This document shows positions 1 through 6,001 of a stretch of 11,947 nt of DNA, in pieces. Source of the DNA: JAPXSY01 sp033812795 (GTDB taxonomy: Bacteria > Verrucomicrobiota > Kiritimatiellia > RFP12 > UBA1067); assembly GCA_033812795.1 (NCBI GenBank), contig JAPXSY010000081.1, positions 1 through 11,947 on the forward strand, read 5' to 3'. The position numbers and the translations under genes were made by a program. The notes under the pieces are model-generated. The model searched no databases. It saw only the letters and a program-made list of their open reading frames with translations, and was not told the origin of the DNA. Within the stretch, counting starts at the first letter, position 1; each line of letters opens with the position of its first letter.

Positions 1-15
1 GGCAGCGCAAGGGTT

Positions 16-29
16 TTGTCTGTAAATTC
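16..29 (+). repeat. Left inverted repeat core of the IS256 element
   Basis: TTGTCTGTAAATTC is a perfect inverted match to 1327-1340. One further base matches after a single mismatch inward. It lies 11 bp beyond the transposase stop codon, as expected for the 3' end of an IS256-type element. Confidence 0.75.
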
Positions 30-39
30 GTCAGGCGGG

Positions 40-1215
40 TCATACCGGCATGCCCTCCATGCTGAGATAGATTCTCCCTGTCTCCCATTCCTCGCTGGTC
101 TCCGACAGCACGGCTGACACGAGCCTGAGCAGCGAGGCCTCGTTGGGGAAGAGCCCCGCGGTGCGTGTTCTTCGGCGCACCTGCCGGTTGAGGTTCTCCG
201 CCATGTTGCTGGTCCGCAGCCTGCGGCGCATCGGCTCGGGGAGCCTGAACACGGCGAAGCCCTCCGGGATGTTGTCCTCCATCCACGCGGCAAGCCTGGG
301 CTGGGTTTTCGCGTACTTCCCGACGGCCGCCGCGAGAAGCCTTTTTGCCTCTTCGAGCGACGGCGCGTTGAAGACGGCGCGGATGTCGGCGGCCACCTGC
401 GGCTTCAGGTCCTGCTTGGTGACGCGGGCCTGCGCGTTGCGCTGGAGGTGGCACTGGCAGCGCTGCCAGACGACCCCGGGGAGGACTGCGGCCATGCCCT
501 TTTTCAGGCCCTCGTGGTCGTCGCTGACGACGAACAGCACCCCGTGCATGCCCCTGTCCCTGAGGCTCTGCAGAAACGCCCGCCAGTGGACCTCGTGCTC
601 GCTCACCGACACGCTCACGCCCAGCACGGCCCTGCGCCCGTCCCCGAATATGCCGCTGGCGACCAGAACGGCGCAGCTGACGACCGAGCCGTCCAGACGG
701 ACCTTTTCGTAAAAAGCGTCCAGGACGAGGGCCACGACGCGGCCGATCGGGCGGTTCCGCCACTTCTCCAGTTCCTCGTCCAGCAGCGCCGCCGCGCGCG
801 AAACCTGCTCCGAAGAGACCGGGCACCCGCACATGGTCTCCAGGACCTCCGTCACCCGCCGCGTCGCAATGCCCTGCACGTACATCTCGGCAAGGGACAG
901 GACCAGCGCCCGCTCGTGGCGCTGGCCCCGCTCCAGGACCGAGGGGTAGAACGCCCTCTCCGCCCCGCGCACCTGGGGCACCCGGAGCGAAAGCTCGCCG
1001 ACGCGCGTCTTGAGCGTCCGCGGCTTGAACCCGTTCGCGTGCCCGGCGCGGTCCGGGGAGCGCTCGTAGGGCGCCGCGCCGAGCGCGTTCTCGCGCTCGA
1101 CCAGCATGGCGAAGTTCAAGACCGAGGAGAGCGCCTCCCCGAGCCCGTCGAAGCCCCGCTCAAATATCGGTTGCAAAACCGCCTCCATAGCGGTACCTTT
1201 CTCTTCGTGGGTCAT
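40..1215 (-). CDS. IS256-family (mutator-type) transposase
   Basis: A 391-residue DDE transposase, the normal length for IS256/MULE-type enzymes, that moves the element around it. The catalytic triad is visible: D166 in LVLDAFYEKVR, D232 in VVSDDHEGL and E340 in TSNMAENLNRQVRRRT. The family's C/H signature appears as QRCQCHLQRN at about 251-260. The N-terminal part (about 20-130) matches the family's DNA-binding region, including the NGFKPRTLKTRVGELSLRVP stretch. The start at 1215 is preceded on the minus strand by AAAGGA about 10 nt upstream; M10 is an alternative start. The frame is intact, so the enzyme could be active. Confidence 0.93.
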   Translation of the reverse strand: MTHEEKGTAMEAVLQPIFERGFDGLGEALSSVLNFAMLVERENALGAAPYERSPDRAGHANGFKPRTLKTRVGELSLRVPQVRGAERAFYPSVLERGQRHERALVLSLAEMYVQGIATRRVTEVLETMCGCPVSSEQVSRAAALLDEELEKWRNRPIGRVVALVLDAFYEKVRLDGSVVSCAVLVASGIFGDGRRAVLGVSVSVSEHEVHWRAFLQSLRDRGMHGVLFVVSDDHEGLKKGMAAVLPGVVWQRCQCHLQRNAQARVTKQDLKPQVAADIRAVFNAPSLEEAKRLLAAAVGKYAKTQPRLAAWMEDNIPEGFAVFRLPEPMRRRLRTSNMAENLNRQVRRRTRTAGLFPNEASLLRLVSAVLSETSEEWETGRIYLSMEGMPV

Positions 1216-1236
1216 GGCTTGTCATTCCTTTCTTTG

Positions 1237-1253
1237 TTTTTGTGGCACAAAAA
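1237..1253. repeat. Short AT-rich palindrome upstream of the transposase
   Basis: TTTTTGTGGCACAAAAA has 8-nt arms around one central base, and the flanks (CTTTG and GAAG) extend the symmetry imperfectly. It lies between the right end of the IS and the transposase start. It could be a hairpin that limits read-through into the transposase or a binding site at the promoter; neither can be decided from sequence alone. Confidence 0.4.
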
Positions 1254-1326
1254 AGAAGAAGGATAGCCGTGGCCCGCCTTTTTTCAAGCCAGCGGTTCCC
1301 GAAGGGGGACCACAGGCCCTTTAAAT

Positions 1327-1340
1327 GAATTTACAGACAA
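1327..1340 (-). repeat. Right inverted repeat core of the IS256 element
   Basis: GAATTTACAGACAA is the reverse complement of 16-29. It lies about 110 bp upstream of the transposase start. The bases outside it (GTTACACCC on the plus strand) read GGGTGTAAC from the outer tip inward, a plausible outer end for this family. Confidence 0.75.
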
Positions 1341-1352
1341 TATGTTACACCC

Positions 1353-1391
1353 CCCGATTTGGATAAAACCTTGAAACCATGAAACCAAAGA
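1353..1391 (+). repeat. 39-bp direct repeat, left copy
   Basis: A 39-bp sequence starting CCCGATTTGGATAAAACC and ending CATGAAACCAAAGA is identical to 11278-11316. Another GTTGAA follows in both copies. The IS256 right end abuts it. The two copies bracket the entire RM and HicBA block. Confidence 0.85.
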
Positions 1392-1440
1392 ACGTTGAAA
1401 GTTCAACTGCTCTTTTTAGGTTAAAACCCCTTGCTTGCGT

Positions 1441-1493
1441 GTGGTGCGGGCATCTTGCCCGTATTTCATGGGCGGGACGCCCATGCCACGAGG
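1441..1493 (+). repeat. 53-bp structured repeat (double hairpin), left copy
   Basis: Matches 11066-11118 at 50 of 53 positions. It contains two adjacent 7-bp hairpins, GCGGGCA-TCT-TGCCCGT and ATGGGCG-GGA-CGCCCAT, enclosed by an outer 5-bp stem (GTGGT with GCCAC). The whole unit can fold as a three-way junction. The GGGCGGGACGCCCATGCCAC part is a frequent dispersed repeat in some PVC-superphylum genomes, from memory. Confidence 0.8.
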
Positions 1494-1561
1494 GGGCAAG
1501 AGTCTCTCATTTGAAGCATCATTTGAACGTAAACGGAGCCTGAGAAAAACATGTGCTCCTC

Positions 1562-1585
1562 TTCCACACCTTTCAAGGTGTGGAA
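1562..1585. repeat. 24-bp palindrome, copy 1
   Basis: Perfect palindrome with 11-nt arms: TTCCACACCTT, TC, AAGGTGTGGAA. Twenty-two bases recur at 1684-1705. It lies downstream of hicA, read from the minus strand. It lacks a T run on either side, so it is not a standard intrinsic terminator. Confidence 0.7.
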
Positions 1586-1683
1586 ATAAGGCCCAGAGAG
1601 GAAAAGGGAACAATAGTGAATAAACCCTAGTAAACATTGGGTTTTTTTGATGTTTCCTTATCTGTTTGACTGTCGTTTTCTAC

Positions 1684-1705
1684 TTCCACACCTTTCAAGG
1701 TGTGG
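1684..1705. repeat. 22-bp palindrome, copy 2
   Basis: Identical over 22 bases to 1562-1583. The perfect arms here are 9 nt long (CCACACCTT with AAGGTGTGG). Confidence 0.7.
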
Positions 1706-1806
1706 GCACGACAGGAAGGCAATTGCGGAGCATCGGGAGCAAAATCGGTTAGTGTGATCACGCAGTGGCTCGCAATGATGAGTGTAAAAGTACTGCTCGG
1801 TTGTTT

Positions 1807-1858
1807 CACGCGAAGGCGCAGCCGCGCGACGTGCGGAGTTTGCAGTTAGGATTGAGGA
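1807..1858 (+). repeat. 52-bp dispersed repeat, copy A
   Basis: Starts CACGCGAAGGCGC and ends GCAGTTAGGATTGAGGA. It matches 2369-2420 at 45 of 52 positions, and its second half recurs at 10981-11021. It begins 17 bp past the stop codon of hicA, on the 3' side. Confidence 0.8.
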
Positions 1859-1874
1859 TTTAGGGCAAAGAGCA

Positions 1875-2114
1875 CTAGAGCCCCTTGAGCAGATCTTCTC
1901 GGAGTATTCCCTTGTGGACGGATACGGACTGGAGGATGCCGTTCAAAGTGCCGACACGGAGCGACGCATGTGCTGAAATCACGATCCGGTGGTGACTTGG
2001 CATCTCGGTTTGGAGAACGATATGGCTGCCGACCTGATGGACAAGCGTATATCCCCACAAACGGCAAAGGTGGCGGGCTAAACGGATCCCGGACAGATCG
2101 CGGGGCAACTTCAT
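1875..2114 (-). CDS. hicA: HicA-type toxin (mRNA interferase)
   Basis: A 79-residue protein that matches the YcfA/HicA family along its whole length. The start is MKLPRDLSG. The hallmark GSH follows at residues 29-31 (QVGSHIVLQ), with H31 the expected catalytic histidine. The family's C-terminal half (RIVISAH, VGTLNGILQSVSVHKGILREDLL) is also present. HicA toxins are small dsRBD-fold RNases that cleave mRNA and are neutralised by HicB. The ATG overlaps the hicB stop (ATGA), and GAGG lies 7 nt upstream inside hicB. The frame and key residue are intact, so it is probably functional. Confidence 0.85.
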   Translation of the reverse strand: MKLPRDLSGIRLARHLCRLWGYTLVHQVGSHIVLQTEMPSHHRIVISAHASLRVGTLNGILQSVSVHKGILREDLLKGL

Positions 2115-2317
2115 GCCAAAACCTCTTCGCGCGTCAGACGGATGCGAACGGAAGGCTTTTCAAGCCGGTCGAATGTGTACGCGGCCACGGCCTCGCGGAC
2201 ATTGGCGCGGAGTTCCTCCCATGTGTCCGCCTGCGTGAAGATATCCTCGCCCAGTGCTTCGGCTGTGTATCCACCGTCGGCATCCTGAGTTACATTAAAA
2301 ATAATCTCATTTTTCAT
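2111..2317 (-). CDS. hicB: HicB-like antitoxin
   Basis: A 68-residue protein. The start MKNEIIFNV, the DGGYTAEALGEDIFTQADTWEELRANVREAV core and the IRLTREEVLA tail fit the short HicB-like antitoxins that accompany HicA. They fold as a partial RNase H-like domain that blocks the toxin. There is no added C-terminal helix-turn-helix or ribbon-helix-helix domain, so DNA-binding autoregulation is not evident. The reading frame extends upstream to a GTG at 2371 inside repeat B. The ATG at 2317 was chosen because family members begin there. Antitoxin precedes toxin, with a 4-nt overlap. Confidence 0.82.
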   Translation of the reverse strand: MKNEIIFNVTQDADGGYTAEALGEDIFTQADTWEELRANVREAVAAYTFDRLEKPSVRIRLTREEVLA

Positions 2318-2368
2318 GATTGAAAGGGTATCACGCCTATGCGTCGTGAGCAAGTCGCTTGTTTTTAT

Positions 2369-2420
2369 CACGTGAAGGCGCGGCCGCGCTGTGCGCGGAG
2401 TTTTCAGTTAGGATTGAGGA
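2369..2420 (+). repeat. 52-bp dispersed repeat, copy B
   Basis: Same orientation as copy A (1807-1858), with 7 differences in 52. With copy A it brackets hicBA. Its right part overlaps the end of the 78-residue ORF and supplies that ORF's stop codon. Confidence 0.8.
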
Positions 2421-2644
2421 AGATAACTGCTTAGCTCATTACTTAAATCTCTGACGCGCTCAAAACCGGCCTCAAACAACCTGTCCCACGCATCAAGACA
2501 GGCACCAACGCACTCGGAATCTCGTGCAGCTTGTGACTCTTCGTAAAGACGAAGTAAGACTCCGGGAAGGTCGTGAAAACGCCAGCCTTCTGTCGGCTCT
2601 GTTGCCGTCTGCAAATGAGCAGTCAGGCGGTCAACAAACTTCAT
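2408..2644 (-). pseudogene. 78-residue ORF, possible C-terminal remnant of a larger protein
   Basis: No firm family match. The segment LLRLYEESQAARDSECVGACLDAWDRLFEAGFERVRDL resembles, from memory, the extreme C-terminus of large NTPase-like proteins found in defence islands (LYEQA..RCLDAWD.LFE.R). The last residues (PQS) and the stop are encoded by repeat copy B, so the natural end seems to have been replaced. The ATG overlaps the stop of the 36-residue ORF by 4 nt. It could instead be a genuine small protein translated by coupling. I favour remnant, with modest confidence. Confidence 0.45.
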
Positions 2645-2751
2645 GATGACGCGATTTCTTCACGTAGCAGGCGCACACACTGCCGAACAACCCATTTGGC
2701 CTCATAGCGGTTGCCCAGTTTTCCAGCTTCACCTCCGGGTCGCCATGCCAT
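2641..2751 (-). pseudogene. 36-residue ORF, possible N-terminal remnant
   Basis: Too short for usual gene calling, but well signalled: AGGAG lies about 9 nt before the ATG. The peptide begins MAWRPGGEAGKLGNRYEAKW and ends EEIASS. From memory, the RPGGEA-KLGNRYE-W start is shared by large defence-associated proteins of several hundred residues or more. Here the frame stops after 36 codons, and the ATG of the 78-residue ORF overlaps the stop. The likeliest reading is a large gene whose middle has been deleted, leaving its first and last segments side by side. It starts 49 nt after the hsdR stop on the same strand. Confidence 0.45.
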
Positions 2752-2800
2752 GTCCAGTGTCTCCTAAAAACAAGCATGTGAAAGCATCAAAGTGCACCAT

Positions 2801-5800
2801 TTAAGACTCCCAGTCCGCGCATACGAGTTCGGCTTGGGCCAGGACGGTCTTGACGGCCTCCTCCTGAAGGTCTGGCGGGTAGCCGTATTCTCTGAGGATG
2901 CGCCTGACCATGACCCGGATCTTGGCCCGTGCGCTCTCTCTGAGGTTCCAGTCGATGGTCACACTCTTGCGTACGGTTGACAGGAGTTTCACGGCGATGA
3001 CCTTGAGCTTGTCGTCGCCCATGACTTTGACGGCGGCATCGTTGGTGGCAAGCGCGTCGTAGAAGGCCACCTCGTCGTCGTTGAGCCCCAGGTCCTGTCC
3101 GCGCTTCGACGCGGCATCCAGATCCTTGGCCATGCGGATCAGCTCGTCGATGAACTCCAGCGTGGAAATCGCCCGATTGTGGTAGGCGTTCAAAGCCTTC
3201 TTGAGCCGCTCGCTGAAAAGCTCGGCCTGCACGATGTTGCGTCTGGACCTGATTCGGAGTTCGTCACGCAACAGCTTCTCCAGCAGTTCGGCGGCCACGT
3301 TCTTGTGCTTGAGCCCCCGGACTTCGGCCAGAAACTGGTCGGACAGGATCGAGATGTCGGGCTTGGCGATGCCAGCGGCGGTGAAGACGTCGATCACCTG
3401 ACCCTCGGTGACGATGGCTTTGGACACGAGCTGTCGCACGGCGGCGTCGAGTTGCTCCGGTGTCTTGCGGCTGCCTAAGGACTGCTTGTTCAGCGCCGCC
3501 TGCAGGGTCTGGAAGAAGGAAACGTCGTCGCGGATCGCGCGGGCCTCGTCGGATGCTGCGCACAGGGCGAAGGCGCGTGACAGCTCCGTCACGGCCTTGA
3601 CGAAGCGCTGCTTGCCGTCAGCCTGCGCCAGAATGTGCTCTTGGCCCGCCGGGATGAGCTGCAACCTTTCCGTGGCCGTGCCCGTGGTCCACTTCGCCCA
3701 CTTAAACCCATGCAGCATACTGCACGCGACCTCGTGTTTTTCCAGCATCACGGCAATGGCCTGGGCGGTGTCGTAGGTGGGGTCGCCCATACCGCCGCTC
3801 TCGGTGTAGACGGCCAAGGCCTTTCTCAACTGGTCGGCCAGCCCCAGATAATCGACCACGAGTCCGCCGGGCTTGTCCCTGAACACGCGGTTGACGCGGG
3901 CGATGGCCTGCATGAGGCTGTGGCCCTGCATGGGCTTGTCCAGATACATGGTGTGCAGGCAGGGCGCGTCAAAGCCGGTCAGCCACATATCCCTGACGAT
4001 CACGATGCGGAAACTATCCTTGCTGTCCTTGAACCGCACCGCAAGCTTGCGCCGCTTGAGCGTGTTGCGGATATGCGGCTGCCACTCGGGACCGTCGTCG
4101 GCTGATCCGGTCATGACAACCTTGACCACGCAGTCTTTGCCCCTTTCGGCATCGACGTCATCGTCTTCGGCGCCGGCCCAGTCCGGACGCAGGCGGATGA
4201 TGGCGTTGTACAACTCTACGCAGATCCTGCGGCTCATGCAGACCACCATGGCCTTGCCGTCCATGGCCTCCCAGCGCCGCTCGAAGTGGGTGACAATGTC
4301 CTGCGCCACGAGGGCGATGCGCTTGGGATCGCCCACGAGCGTTTCCAGCGCCGCCCACTTGGTCTTGAGCTTCTCCTTGCGCGTCAGCTCCTCGCCCTCG
4401 GTGATCTCCTCAAACGCTTCGTCTAGTTTCGGCACGGCGGCGGCGTTGAGGGCGAGCTTGGCGATACGGCTCTCGTAGTAGATGGGCACCGTGGCCTTGT
4501 CAGCCACGGCACGCTGGATGTCGTAGACGCTGATGTAGTCGCCGAACACGGCGCGGGTGTTGGCGTCGGCCTTCTCGATAGGCGTGCCGGTGAAGCCGAT
4601 AAAAGTCGCGAAGGGCAATGTGTCCCTCATATGGCGGGCCAAGCCGTCAATGAGGTCGTATTGACTGCGATGGGCTTCGTCCGCAATCACGACGATGTTA
4701 CGCCGGCCGCTGAGCGCGGGCATGCGCTCGCCCTTCTCCGGCAGGAATTTCTGGATCGTCGTAAAGATAACGCCGCCGCTGGATCGATTGAGCAGCTCGC
4801 TTAAGTGCGCCCGGCTCTCCGCTTGGACAGGCGTCTGGTTCAGGATCTCGTGGCAGCGCTGGAATTGGCCGAAGAGCTGGTCGTCGAGGTCGTTGCGGTC
4901 AGTCAGCACGATCAGGGTCGGGTTCTGCATCTCCCGGTTCCGGATGATGCGGCCCGCGTAAAAGAGCATCGACAGGCTCTTGCCGGAACCCTGCGTGTGC
5001 CAGACCACGCCGGCCCTGCGGTCGCCGGCGGCGCCGTCGTTCATACGCCCTGTCCAGTAGCGGCCCTCAGTGTCCTTCGGGTCATGCGCTTCGCCCCAGA
5101 CGCCCATGCCCGAGGCCCTGAGCGTCTCTTCAACGGCGGCGTTGACGGCGTGGAACTGGTGGTAGCCGGCGATGATCTTGTTGACCGCGCCCGTGTCCGG
5201 GTCTTCCTCGAAAACGGTAAAGTGCTGGATCAGGTCCAGGAAACGCCTGCGGTCAAACACCCCGCGTACGAGCACTTCGAGTTCCAGCGCGGTCTTGGGC
5301 GCGTCGCCCTCGCCGTCGATTGTGCGCCAGACCTTGAACCACTCCTGGGATGCGGTGAGCGAGCCGATCCTTGCGCTGACGCCGTCGCTGACCACGAGCG
5401 CGGCGTTGTAGCCGAGCAAGGACGGGATCTCGGCCTTGTAGGTCTGCACTTGCTGGTACGCGCTCCAGATCGTGGCGTCGGCGTCGGCAGCGTTCTTGAG
5501 TTCGATTAGCCCCAGGGGGATGCCGTTGACGAAAACAGTGATGTCGGCGCGGCGGCTGCACGGGCCCTCGACAACCGCGAACTGGTTCACGGCCAGCCAG
5601 TCATTCTCGCTTGGGGTCTCGAAATCAACGAGCCGGACACGGTCACCGGCGATGGAGCCGTCAGGGCGCGGGTACTCGACCTCCACGCCGTTTCTGAGCA
5701 TGCGGTGGAAGATGCGGTTGGTCTGGACGAGCGAGGGCGTGGCCACACGCAGAACCTTGCGGATGGCGTCCTCCTGCGCTTCGGCGGGGATATCAGGATT

Positions 5801-5980
5801 GAGGCGCGCCACGGCATCGCGCAACCGTCCCGTGAGCACCGTATCGCCGAACGAGTCGCGCTCAGCCGCAGGCTCGTCAGGGGCGATGTGCGGGCCGAAC
5901 GCGACCGTGTAGCCCAGTTCCTTGAACCAGGTCAGCGCCGCGTCTTCGAGGATGGATTCGGTGAGGTTACTCATGATCAT
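2801..5980 (-). CDS. hsdR: Type I restriction enzyme, endonuclease/translocase subunit R
   Basis: A 1059-residue HsdR, normal length, which with HsdM2S translocates DNA and cleaves unmodified DNA far from the site. The N-terminal nuclease domain has the PD-(D/E)XK pattern: D146 (RADITVF) and E160-x-K162 (LIELKNA). The SF2 motor follows: Walker A HTQGSGKS with K334, LTDRNDLDDQ about 359-368, DEAH 434-437, TGT 464-466, and motif VI QAIARVNR 691-698. The C-terminal part is long and helical, like the DUF3387-type HsdR C-terminus. The frame is intact. The start is ATG 5980 or ATG 5974 (MSNLTES); neither has a strong Shine-Dalgarno sequence. It is last in the operon, 21 nt after the membrane/TPR-like gene. 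Confidence 0.96.
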   Translation of the reverse strand: MIMSNLTESILEDAALTWFKELGYTVAFGPHIAPDEPAAERDSFGDTVLTGRLRDAVARLNPDIPAEAQEDAIRKVLRVATPSLVQTNRIFHRMLRNGVEVEYPRPDGSIAGDRVRLVDFETPSENDWLAVNQFAVVEGPCSRRADITVFVNGIPLGLIELKNAADADATIWSAYQQVQTYKAEIPSLLGYNAALVVSDGVSARIGSLTASQEWFKVWRTIDGEGDAPKTALELEVLVRGVFDRRRFLDLIQHFTVFEEDPDTGAVNKIIAGYHQFHAVNAAVEETLRASGMGVWGEAHDPKDTEGRYWTGRMNDGAAGDRRAGVVWHTQGSGKSLSMLFYAGRIIRNREMQNPTLIVLTDRNDLDDQLFGQFQRCHEILNQTPVQAESRAHLSELLNRSSGGVIFTTIQKFLPEKGERMPALSGRRNIVVIADEAHRSQYDLIDGLARHMRDTLPFATFIGFTGTPIEKADANTRAVFGDYISVYDIQRAVADKATVPIYYESRIAKLALNAAAVPKLDEAFEEITEGEELTRKEKLKTKWAALETLVGDPKRIALVAQDIVTHFERRWEAMDGKAMVVCMSRRICVELYNAIIRLRPDWAGAEDDDVDAERGKDCVVKVVMTGSADDGPEWQPHIRNTLKRRKLAVRFKDSKDSFRIVIVRDMWLTGFDAPCLHTMYLDKPMQGHSLMQAIARVNRVFRDKPGGLVVDYLGLADQLRKALAVYTESGGMGDPTYDTAQAIAVMLEKHEVACSMLHGFKWAKWTTGTATERLQLIPAGQEHILAQADGKQRFVKAVTELSRAFALCAASDEARAIRDDVSFFQTLQAALNKQSLGSRKTPEQLDAAVRQLVSKAIVTEGQVIDVFTAAGIAKPDISILSDQFLAEVRGLKHKNVAAELLEKLLRDELRIRSRRNIVQAELFSERLKKALNAYHNRAISTLEFIDELIRMAKDLDAASKRGQDLGLNDDEVAFYDALATNDAAVKVMGDDKLKVIAVKLLSTVRKSVTIDWNLRESARAKIRVMVRRILREYGYPPDLQEEAVKTVLAQAELVCADWES

Positions 5981-6001
5981 TAGACCGTTGCTCGTTGGGT
6001 T

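Larger units (their letters stand above)
16..1340 (-). mobile_element. IS256-family insertion sequence
   Basis: One intact mutator-type transposase gene lies between matching inverted repeats. The clear inner core of the repeats is TTGTCTGTAAATTC at 16-29 and its reverse complement at 1327-1340. Outside this core the two ends diverge: the right side continues as TATGTTACACCC and the left side does not match. The exact tips and the 8-9 bp target duplication usual for this family could therefore not be fixed. The left tip may lie at or beyond the window edge. The right tip is probably near 1350, directly against the 39-bp repeat that starts at 1353. Confidence 0.8.
1392..1806. other. Gene-free repeat-rich intergenic stretch
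   Basis: About 415 bp with no credible gene. It starts with a small inverted repeat, GTTGAA-AG-TTCAAC at 1394-1407. It then carries the 53-bp double-hairpin repeat (1441-1493) and two copies of a 22-24 bp palindrome (1562 and 1684). ORFs across it are translations of these repeats. A weak terminator-like hairpin, AAACCC/GGGTTT followed by a T run, lies at 1622-1648 on the plus strand, but no plus-strand gene precedes it. Confidence 0.6.

Noticed and set aside
448..1266. Long plus-strand open frame opposite the transposase
   Set aside because: It is the antisense shadow of a transposase with a complete DDE triad and has no domain of its own.
1416..1637. Small ORFs on both strands around 1416-1637
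   Set aside because: They translate the double-hairpin repeat (MGVPPM..GQDARTT) and the palindrome; such peptides are typical annotation artefacts.
1622..1650. Intrinsic terminator on the plus strand (AAACCC/GGGTTT plus T run)
   Set aside because: Weak 6-bp AT-containing stem with an 11-nt loop and no plus-strand gene to terminate; wrong strand for hicA.
1627..1809. 60-codon minus-strand ORF
   Set aside because: No family resemblance, its middle is encoded by the palindromic repeat, and no convincing ribosome binding site was seen.
1353..2420. Possible CRISPR array from the many short repeats
   Set aside because: The repeats are different families at irregular spacing with no regular spacers, and no cas gene is present.
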